Below are positions 7,275 to 14,034 of a DNA stretch of 15,847 nt, one piece after another. Source of the stretch: an uncultured Bacteroidota bacterium (GTDB lineage: Bacteria; Bacteroidota; Bacteroidia; Chitinophagales; Chitinophagaceae); contig CAILMA010000754.1 in the NCBI GenBank assembly GCA_903835145.1, forward strand, positions 1 through 15,847, given 5' to 3'. The stretch's first letter is position 1, and each line of letters begins with the position of its first letter. The position numbers and the translations under genes were made by a program. The notes beneath the pieces are model-generated. The model saw only the letters and a list, made by a program, of their open reading frames with translations, did not search any database and was not told the DNA's origin.

Positions 7275-10238
7275 TTATTTATCCAATGTGAACCTGATCA
7301 CCTTGCGGCTGGTGTTAGTGCTTACCTGCAGGAGGTAAACGCCATTAGCCAGTTGGTTATCAAGGGCAATTTCTTTAGAGACGCGGCCATTAACAATAGC
7401 GGCTGAAGAAGTGTAAACCACATCGCCAACTACATTGGTAACCTGAATGCTGGCTTTATCTTCAGTACCTGCAACATCACCATCTATTTTCAACGTACCC
7501 CTGTTAGGGTTGGGAGTGAGTATGAGGTTCATGCCTGAAGCCGCTACTTGCTGCACACCAGAAATAATGTGGAACAACAATGAGTTCGTGTTCAGCACAG
7601 CCGGAGTAGAGCAAGGGTTGCTGCCATGTACTCTACAAAAAACAACATCGCCTTCAGCCAGAGTATCGGTTATATAAACATTTGTAGTTGCACCTGGCAC
7701 TAACATAGAATTCTTATACCACGTGAAGGTTGTGCTTGTACCGCCGTTAAATACTGTCGCAATAATAGTATCTCTTTGGCCGAGACCTACCAACGTGCCC
7801 GGATGAGCAGCAATAGTAGCCGACATAGTATCATAAGGGCCAACAAACATATGTATCACATTGCTGTAAACCGAGTCAGTGCCTGTAGCACGGCATGCAG
7901 CGCTGCTGAAAAGTACGCACTGAACACTATCGCCATTAGTGGGAACATAAGTATAGGTAGGACCAGTAGCTACGTTGATGCCGTTCTCTATCCATAAAAA
8001 AGAAGGTGTGAGACCACCGTAGCGGGTGGAAGTGCTAAAGATAACAGGGAAACCAGAGCAGGAAGAGTCGCCAGGATTTGCAGAAATAACAATACTTGGA
8101 AACTCAACTGTATCTACGGTCATTTTTACAGAATCGATTGCTGTAGATGGTGCCGCGCAAGTAAAGCTGCTGGTAAGTGTGCAGGAAACAACGTCACCAT
8201 CTGTTGGTGTGTAAGTATAAGAAGCGCCTGCGCCATAGCTCACGCCATTTACTGCCCAGCTGTAGCTCGGTGAAGAACCGCCGTTTGTGATGATGGTATT
8301 GAATGTAACAGGGATACCACGGCAAACTGAGTCGCCAAGGATACCGTCAGTTACTACGATTGAAGGAGTAAGTAACGAAACCACGCTCATTACAACATAA
8401 TTTGTAACGGTAGATGCTGTAGGGCAAGGCAGGCTTGAAGCCATAACGCAAGTTATAGTGTCACCATCAGAAGGAGTATAGGTAAGAGAAGAACCAATAC
8501 CTGCAAAAATGCCATTAACGTACCATTGGTAGCTTGGTGAGGTACCTCCATTAACCGGAACTGCTGTATAAGTAACTGAAGAACCATGGCAAACCGATGT
8601 ACCAGGGAATGCAGAAACGGAAACAGCAGGAGTTGACGATGGATTGATGGTTACAATGATTGTATCTCTTGCAGTACCGCAAACGTTTGTTGCGCTATAT
8701 AATATGGTGTCAATACCTGTAATAGTGCCTGTAGTTACGATACCGGTCGATGCATCAATGGTCAGCAATGAATTGGTTGCGCTCCATCCGCCGGAAGTAG
8801 CAGTGTCAGAATAACTATAAGAGGAAGCAAGGCAAACATTAGTGTTACCAGTGATTGGAGAAAGATCAAGCAAATGATTCACGTTTAACAATACTGCTGT
8901 AGAAGTATCAACTGCGCTTGAAATGGTACAAGACACTACGCATTTAAAATAAATAGAAGTAGTAAGTGTTGGTGCATAACTTGAGTTGGTGGCACCTGAA
9001 ACCACCGAAAACGTTGTTCCATCGGTACTTGACAGCCATTGGTAAGCGTAGTAGCAACCTGACGATGCACCATTTAAAGAAACAACTGCAGGATACAAAG
9101 GACAACCGGTTGTTGCGCTTGCAATAGCTGTTCCTGCAGCAGGAGTCCCTGAGCAAGGCTGAGTAATTGATCTTACTCTGTTGTTGTTACCATCAGATAT
9201 ATAAAGAACGCCAGTGCTGCTCACTGCAATACCCTGTGGCAGGTTTAGCTCTGTAGCAGTTGGTGCACCGCACTCGCCGGTGTAACCCGCCGTGCCAGTA
9301 CCAGCAACTGTTGTGATAATACCAGAAGTGATTTTACGAATGCAGCTGTTACCTGCATCCGCCACCAGCAAATTGCCAGAAGCATCGAAAGCAAGGGCTA
9401 CCGGGCTGTTGATACCTGTAGCTGTAGCGGGAGAGCCGTCACCAGCATAGGTAGAACCACCAGTACCAGCGATAGTATTAATTACACCCGATGTGTTTAC
9501 GACCCTGATTCTGTTGTTACCATTGTCGGTAATGTATAAATTTCCTGAAGCATCAAAAAGCAAAAACTCAGGCCTATTGAGGTCTGCAGCAGTTGCTGCA
9601 CCACCGTCGCCAGTGAAGCCTACGGTGCCGCTACCCACGAAAGTAGAGATGATGCCTGTAGATATAGTAACTTTTCTTACACGGTCGTTGCTTCGGTCAG
9701 CGATATAGAAGTTGCCACTTGCATCAAAAGCCACACAATATGGACGATTGATGTTTGCAAGCGTAGCAGCACTGCCATCGCCGCCAAAGGCAGCAGTGCC
9801 TGTACCAGCAACTGTAGTTATAATGCCTGTTGAAGCATTCACAACACGCACACGCTCGTTGAGCTGGTCGCAGATATATATATTTCCTGAAGCGTCCAAC
9901 GCTACACCGGCTGGTGTATTCAGCTGGGCAGCCGTAGCAGCAGCACCATCGCCTGAAAAACCAGCTGTGCCTATGCCCGCAACAGTTGTGATAATGCCAG
10001 TTGCACTACTTATTTTACGAACACAATTATTATTAGCATCAGCAAAATAAACGTTCCCAGAAGCATCAATGGTAATACCAATTGTGCCGCTCACCTTGCC
10101 CGCAACTGCCAGACCGCCATCGCCGGAATAACCCGCCGAGCCAGTACCAGCAACGGTATTGATAAGCTGAGCCTGAATGCCTTGGGAGAAGCCGAATAGA
10201 AACGTGATAAGGAGTGAGGAAAATAATACTTTTTTCAT
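7275..10238 (-). CDS. Secreted NHL-propeller protein with Ig-like domains and a T9SS sorting domain
   Basis: The 987-residue product starts with a signal peptide (residues 1-24, ending GIQAQ). Six NHL repeats follow at 25-360, each with I-x-T-V-A-G, GDG, DASGN and N-x-R-[VI]-R-type motifs, and should form a six-bladed beta-propeller. An Ig-like domain at about 361-455 closely resembles those in the GEVED protein. A Big-2-like domain (ITGNTNVC onward) covers about 460-535. Four repeats of about 88 residues (538-897) share motifs such as SPSYQW, YTP-[ST]-DGD and C-x-[ML]. Residues 898-987 (LTPNPNRG, NVVGDVV, LANGVYLLQV) form a type A T9SS C-terminal sorting domain, so export across the outer membrane and surface anchoring or release are expected. 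The sixth NHL repeat has GEC in place of GDG. The ligand is unknown; a binding or adhesion role is inferred. Confidence 0.93.
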   Translation of the reverse strand: MKKVLFSSLLITFLFGFSQGIQAQLINTVAGTGSAGYSGDGGLAVAGKVSGTIGITIDASGNVYFADANNNCVRKISSATGIITTVAGIGTAGFSGDGAAATAAQLNTPAGVALDASGNIYICDQLNERVRVVNASTGIITTVAGTGTAAFGGDGSAATLANINRPYCVAFDASGNFYIADRSNDRVRKVTISTGIISTFVGSGTVGFTGDGGAATAADLNRPEFLLFDASGNLYITDNGNNRIRVVNTSGVINTIAGTGGSTYAGDGSPATATGINSPVALAFDASGNLLVADAGNSCIRKITSGIITTVAGTGTAGYTGECGAPTATELNLPQGIAVSSTGVLYISDGNNNRVRSITQPCSGTPAAGTAIASATTGCPLYPAVVSLNGASSGCYYAYQWLSSTDGTTFSVVSGATNSSYAPTLTTSIYFKCVVSCTISSAVDTSTAVLLNVNHLLDLSPITGNTNVCLASSYSYSDTATSGGWSATNSLLTIDASTGIVTTGTITGIDTILYSATNVCGTARDTIIVTINPSSTPAVSVSAFPGTSVCHGSSVTYTAVPVNGGTSPSYQWYVNGIFAGIGSSLTYTPSDGDTITCVMASSLPCPTASTVTNYVVMSVVSLLTPSIVVTDGILGDSVCRGIPVTFNTIITNGGSSPSYSWAVNGVSYGAGASYTYTPTDGDVVSCTLTSSFTCAAPSTAIDSVKMTVDTVEFPSIVISANPGDSSCSGFPVIFSTSTRYGGLTPSFLWIENGINVATGPTYTYVPTNGDSVQCVLFSSAACRATGTDSVYSNVIHMFVGPYDTMSATIAAHPGTLVGLGQRDTIIATVFNGGTSTTFTWYKNSMLVPGATTNVYITDTLAEGDVVFCRVHGSNPCSTPAVLNTNSLLFHIISGVQQVAASGMNLILTPNPNRGTLKIDGDVAGTEDKASIQVTNVVGDVVYTSSAAIVNGRVSKEIALDNQLANGVYLLQVSTNTSRKVIRFTLDK
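9159..10166 (-). repeat. Six tandem NHL repeats (about 55-58 codons each)
   Basis: Residues 25-360 of the NHL protein. The units begin at residues 25, 83, 140, 197, 253 and 308. Each has the pattern [IV]-x-T-x-[AV]-G, then GDG, then a short D-A-S-G-N-strand-[AT]-D block. The units are similar at the protein level but clearly diverged in DNA, indicating an old, maintained propeller rather than a recent DNA expansion. Confidence 0.9.
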
Positions 10239-10257
10239 GATATATAATATTTCATTG

Positions 10258-10265
10258 CGAAGTTA
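10258..10265 (-). promoter_or_regulatory. Possible -7 box of the NHL protein gene
   Basis: On the minus strand TAACTTCG lies 19 nt before the ATG at 10238 and differs from TAnnTTTG at one defined position. No convincing TTG is visible at the expected -33 distance, so this is tentative. Confidence 0.3.
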
Positions 10266-10515
10266 GAAATGTTTGTTTAGAATATAAAGAAATCGCCAGC
10301 CATAATTTATTTGCAAAGCAATCCCCTGACAATTCTGCCACAAAAAACAGCTAAACATACGATGAATTTGCAAATTATCCATGATTTCGATGGAAAGAGG
10401 TCATAGTTAACTTTTCATAACGCGTTAGGCGCACAAACTAATAATCATTCTAATAGCCGAAACACCAAATTGAAGGCTGCACTCAAAAGTCGTGAAGCAA
10501 TTCTGCAAAAACAAC

Positions 10516-10523
10516 TAACTTGC
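10516..10523 (+). promoter_or_regulatory. Possible -7 box of the glycosyltransferase gene at 10547
   Basis: TAACTTGC lies 23 nt before the ATG at 10547. It matches TAnnTT and then departs from the consensus (GC for TG). No -33 TTG was found. The in-frame TTG at 10520, which could extend the coding frame by nine codons, lies inside this box and is therefore an unlikely start. Confidence 0.25.
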
Positions 10524-10546
10524 CTTTTTTCAGCGTTACACCAGCC

Positions 10547-12358
10547 ATGCAACAAACGGTTACGAATAAACTTTCCTTATGGGCTTGTATTTTTTGCATG
10601 GCCGTGATGGGCTACAGCGGTTTTATTTACTACCCGAGGTGGAACAAGATAGGCTCAGAGGCCGTTATAGCATACGATGTATCAGGCTACTATTGGTACC
10701 TGCCTTCCATTTTCATTTACCACGATATAAAGCAACAGGGGTTTAAAGACAAAATATTTGATCGATACTCCCCAACTCCCGATTTCCAGCAGGGCTACAA
10801 GCTGCCTGATGGGAACTATGTGATGAAGTATTCAGCTGGAATGGCGGTTATGTACCTTCCCTTTTTTACCGCGGCCCATTTGCTGGCAGGGGTGGCAGGG
10901 TACCCGCGCGACGGCTTTTCGGTGCCCTATGAATTAGCCATTCAACTTGGAGGCTTCCTCATCGCCTTACTCGGTTTCTGGAACCTGCGCAAGTTGCTGC
11001 TTAAATTTTATGAAGATAAAGTAGTGGCTATGGCCTTGCTGCTCTTGTTGTTGGGTACCAATTACCTGAACTACTCCGTCATAGATGCTGGCATGTCGCA
11101 TACATGGCTGTTTACCATTTATGTGTTCGTGTTGCTCAATACCATACACCTGCACGAAACCTTTAAATTGAAGTATGCAATAAGGGTGGGATTACTCATT
11201 GGCCTTGCCACCCTCGCCCGACCAACCGAAGCGATAGGGTGCCTGCTGCCGCTGCTTTGGGGGATGGAAGGGTTGTCACCCGCGGCAGTAAAAAAGCAGT
11301 TGTTATTATTGTTCCGGCATTTCCGGGTGCTTGTTGTAGCTATTGGCTGCGCAGCCGTCGTGGTGTCTATACAGTTCATCTATTGGAGGTACGCTTCCGG
11401 GCACTGGATTGTTTATAGCTATGGCGATCAGCACCTCTACTTCAAGTCACCTAACTTCTACGATTATACTTTTAGCTACAATACGGGCTGGCTGCGTTAC
11501 ACGCCTATGATGTTTTTCGCCTTTTTGGGCTTGATTCCTTTTTTCATAAATGGGAAAAATAAGGTAGCCATCATCAGCTTCTTCCTTATTAATTATTACA
11601 TAATATGCTGCTGGAGCATCTGGTGGTATGGTGGCAGGGCCATGATACAGAGCTATCCTGTGCTAATATTTCCCATTGCTTCATTGCTCCAGGTGGTACT
11701 TTCGCGAAAATGGCTGGTTGCTGTCTGCACCCCGGTCTTCCTTTTCTGCATTTATATAAATGTGTGGTACCTGCACCAATGCCACAAAGGCGGGTTATAT
11801 GATAACACGAACATGACAGGCGAATATTTCTGGAGGGTAATAGGTCGCTGGCACGTGCCGGAAAGTTATGCTTTGCTCAAAGACAAAACAGAACTATATG
11901 AAGGCGAACAAGCAGATAAAAAGCTCCTGTGGCAAACCGATTTTGAAAGCGACACTACTGTAGCTATAGTAAAAAATGCCATAGGCGGTTTGCGGTCGCT
12001 GGAACTGGATACGTCCACCCACTTCGGAATAGAGCGGAGATTTGCCTGCCCACCACCCCATTCCCAGTGGCTGGAAGCCACAGCAGATGTGAGAACAACG
12101 AACCGGGAGGGCAACACCTGGGCCATGACCCAGTTTTTAATCACCACTTATGAAGGCGGCAAAAAACAAAAAAGCAATATGATTCGGGTTCACCGGATTA
12201 TGATGGATAACGAAACCAAGAACCTCTCTATTTTTATGAATGTAGAAGGGGAGCATTTTGACAGTGTTGCGGTCGGATTCTGGAACGGCGGAAACAGGTG
12301 CATTACATGGTTCGATAACATAAAAGTTTATGGCTTTAACGAACATGGAAAAAGATAA
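10547..12358 (+). CDS. Polytopic membrane protein, probable GT-C glycosyltransferase with a C-terminal beta-rich domain
   Basis: With the ATG at 10547 the product is 603 residues; the longer frame needs a TTG at 10520. About ten hydrophobic segments cover residues 9-406 (for example 9-27, 158-176, 258-281 and 388-406). After the first segment comes a loop with Y-D-V-S-G-Y-Y-W (Asp44), in the place where GT-C enzymes keep their catalytic acidic residue. This, with the LARPTEA motif at 223-229, suggests a lipid-linked-sugar glycosyltransferase of the inner membrane. Residues about 456-603 lack membrane segments and read like a beta-sandwich (DFES near the start, WFDNIKVYGF near the end), reminiscent of carbohydrate-binding domains, presumably on the periplasmic side. 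The substrate is unknown. The gene converges on the second glycosyltransferase gene 14 bp away. Membrane topology is firm; the enzyme class is moderately supported. Confidence 0.75.
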   Translation: MQQTVTNKLSLWACIFCMAVMGYSGFIYYPRWNKIGSEAVIAYDVSGYYWYLPSIFIYHDIKQQGFKDKIFDRYSPTPDFQQGYKLPDGNYVMKYSAGMAVMYLPFFTAAHLLAGVAGYPRDGFSVPYELAIQLGGFLIALLGFWNLRKLLLKFYEDKVVAMALLLLLLGTNYLNYSVIDAGMSHTWLFTIYVFVLLNTIHLHETFKLKYAIRVGLLIGLATLARPTEAIGCLLPLLWGMEGLSPAAVKKQLLLLFRHFRVLVVAIGCAAVVVSIQFIYWRYASGHWIVYSYGDQHLYFKSPNFYDYTFSYNTGWLRYTPMMFFAFLGLIPFFINGKNKVAIISFFLINYYIICCWSIWWYGGRAMIQSYPVLIFPIASLLQVVLSRKWLVAVCTPVFLFCIYINVWYLHQCHKGGLYDNTNMTGEYFWRVIGRWHVPESYALLKDKTELYEGEQADKKLLWQTDFESDTTVAIVKNAIGGLRSLELDTSTHFGIERRFACPPPHSQWLEATADVRTTNREGNTWAMTQFLITTYEGGKKQKSNMIRVHRIMMDNETKNLSIFMNVEGEHFDSVAVGFWNGGNRCITWFDNIKVYGFNEHGKR

Positions 12359-12372
12359 TGGTTTTGTAACCG

Positions 12373-13884
12373 CTACCTCATGTCATATATATAAATCGTA
12401 TTTTTATACACGCCCATCAGCTTTTTCATATAAGGCTGGTAAAGCGGCTTCCTGAGGTAGGCTGTATCATTGATAATGAGAAAATCGGCCCCTTTCTTTT
12501 TGAACAATCTAATATCGTAATTGTCATCATTAAACGACTCAGAATAACCCCTGTTGCCATAAGCAGCCAGCGTAATGTTCGGGCTTGGGTCAGGTACCGA
12601 GACAATAATATCCTTTCTTGTTATACCTAACTCACGCAAATAGGGCTCTACCTCATAAATATAAGGCGTTTTGTACACATACATATCCTGTGTATAGCGG
12701 TCGTGCATGATGTTCCTGTTTTGCCGTATGCCAATGGCGGAGAGTGCCACAAGCAACAGCCCAATACCATAAAGCACCACCTTCGGTAGCCGCGGTACTA
12801 TGCGCCGGTGATACCACTCAATAACGCTTGCAATAATGAACACGCATGGTATTACATTAATGAGCTGGTAATAATCGTGATCTGAGAACGCAGTGAACCA
12901 AAGCACATCATAGACCAATGCACCAACGATAAGGAAAATGGTATAAAGCCGCAGAAAACGATCCATTACGGCCCACCTGAAAACATATATCAGAAAAGTG
13001 AGCCCAAGGAAATACAGGATGATTTTCTGATGATACACCACGCTCCAAAACCCGAATATCCGCTCATTGAAAACATAATCGATATCATGCTGTATCATCA
13101 TCCAAATAGGATAAATAGAAAGCAGGTTTTGGTGATTTTCGTTTTTATCATTGTACCAACTCACATACTTGTACCAGCCATAGATGCTGGCTGTTATCAA
13201 CACCGAAGCAATGATAAATCGCATCAGCATTTTTCGGCTTACCTTGCCTTGCAGTGTTTTTACACCAGCAACACCCATGTAGGCGAGCCAGGTAAGGCTG
13301 CCATCGGTAGGCTTTAACAATGTAGCCAGCACAAAAAACAGCGTACCCGCCACCAATCGCCTGCGCTCCGAAGTCTGCTCATAGCATAGGAAGTAATAAA
13401 GGCCCGCAAAAGAAAAACTTATCGCCGGAACGTTAGGCAGGAAATTAAGTGCATAATAGAAATAAAATGGCGATGTGGCCATGATTATCAACGGAAAAAC
13501 GACCAAGAGGGAGTCTTTGATCCAGATGCGCAAGCATTTATACAAATAATATATACCCAACAAATAACATAAAAAGGTAAGCCCGCGCAGTATGGCATAA
13601 TGAACTCCGGTTATGTGGAAAAGGTTGCCCGCGATGTAGTATAATATAGGGAACTCGCTTGCTACCTTGCCATCTATGCCCGCAAGGTTAAAGGTGGATG
13701 GCGAAAAAAGCCCATTGCTTTTTTCGAAGTAGGTTCGGGCATAGGCCCAGCAATCACTCTGCCGCCACTGGTGTATTGACTTTGGCGGGTAATTAATAAC
13801 ATGAATGCCATCAGCCACAAAAAAGGTGATGGCCAGCAAAACGGCCAGCAGAATTCCTGGATTTTTATTTGCCCACTTCAGCAT
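12373..13884 (-). CDS. GT39/ArnT-like membrane glycosyltransferase
   Basis: The product is 503 residues with many hydrophobic segments over residues 10-385 and a soluble C-terminal part of about 110 residues. The first periplasmic loop carries H-Q-W-R-Q-S-D (Asp44), then EFP (77-79), and later HDYY (336-339). Such motifs are usual in bacterial relatives of protein-O-mannosyltransferases and ArnT, which move sugars from polyprenyl-phosphate donors onto lipids, glycans or proteins outside the inner membrane. The acceptor cannot be told from sequence. The ATG at 13884 lies 4 nt after a perfect -7 box, which supports this start. It is divergent from the SBBP-repeat gene and shares a 13-bp promoter core with it. 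It is convergent with the other membrane glycosyltransferase, with no obvious terminator in the 14-bp gap. Confidence 0.85.
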   Translation of the reverse strand: MLKWANKNPGILLAVLLAITFFVADGIHVINYPPKSIHQWRQSDCWAYARTYFEKSNGLFSPSTFNLAGIDGKVASEFPILYYIAGNLFHITGVHYAILRGLTFLCYLLGIYYLYKCLRIWIKDSLLVVFPLIIMATSPFYFYYALNFLPNVPAISFSFAGLYYFLCYEQTSERRRLVAGTLFFVLATLLKPTDGSLTWLAYMGVAGVKTLQGKVSRKMLMRFIIASVLITASIYGWYKYVSWYNDKNENHQNLLSIYPIWMMIQHDIDYVFNERIFGFWSVVYHQKIILYFLGLTFLIYVFRWAVMDRFLRLYTIFLIVGALVYDVLWFTAFSDHDYYQLINVIPCVFIIASVIEWYHRRIVPRLPKVVLYGIGLLLVALSAIGIRQNRNIMHDRYTQDMYVYKTPYIYEVEPYLRELGITRKDIIVSVPDPSPNITLAAYGNRGYSESFNDDNYDIRLFKKKGADFLIINDTAYLRKPLYQPYMKKLMGVYKNTIYIYDMR

Positions 13885-13888
13885 ACAA

Positions 13889-13896
13889 CAAATGTA
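13889..13896 (-). promoter_or_regulatory. -7 box of the GT39-like gene, next to its ATG
   Basis: On the minus strand TACATTTG matches TAnnTTTG perfectly and ends 4 nt before the ATG at 13884, exactly the spacing seen at gltX. The transcript should be leaderless or nearly so. The box lies partly within the 13-bp element repeated in front of the divergent gene. A GTTG (13910-13907) lies a little upstream, closer than the usual -33 distance. Confidence 0.6.
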
Positions 13897-14027
13897 TGAT
13901 TTACTACAACATGAAGGTAGGTGACGCTGTAGAAATAGGCTAACGTGTACAAATGAATATCAATGCGACGAACGATACAAAAAATCGCCATTCGAACTAC
14001 CGAAAAGTTGAAATTAAATCATACATT
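13891..14027. repeat. 13-bp inverted repeat, one arm at each divergent start
   Basis: TAAATCATACATT is present on the minus strand at 13903-13891 and on the plus strand at 14015-14027, with 111 bp between the arms. Each arm points toward its own gene and ends 6 nt (minus gene) or 7 nt (plus gene) before the ATG. Both arms are also preceded by GTTG, 3 or 4 nt upstream. The repeats therefore look like duplicated promoter or operator sequence rather than stem-forming DNA. Confidence 0.75.
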
Positions 14028-14029
14028 CA
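14022..14029 (+). promoter_or_regulatory. Possible -7 box of the SBBP-repeat gene
   Basis: TACATTCA matches TAnnTT but not the final TG of the consensus, and ends 5 nt before the ATG at 14035. It is proposed mainly because the preceding bases are identical to those around the better -7 box of the divergent gene. The transcript would again have almost no leader. Confidence 0.4.
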
Positions 14030-14034
14030 TACTA

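Larger units (their letters stand above)
10239..10546. other. Divergent intergenic region between the NHL gene and the glycosyltransferase gene
   Basis: This 308-bp non-coding gap should carry the promoters of both divergent genes. Possible -7 boxes are listed at each end. A perfect 12-nt palindrome, AATTTGCAAATT, sits at 10365-10376 and could be an operator, although short AT-rich palindromes are common. No RNA gene or small coding frame was recognised. Confidence 0.5.

Noticed and set aside
10520..10546. Upstream TTG start adding nine residues to the membrane glycosyltransferase
   Set aside because: An ATG at 10547 immediately precedes a normal N-terminus, and the TTG falls within a possible promoter box.
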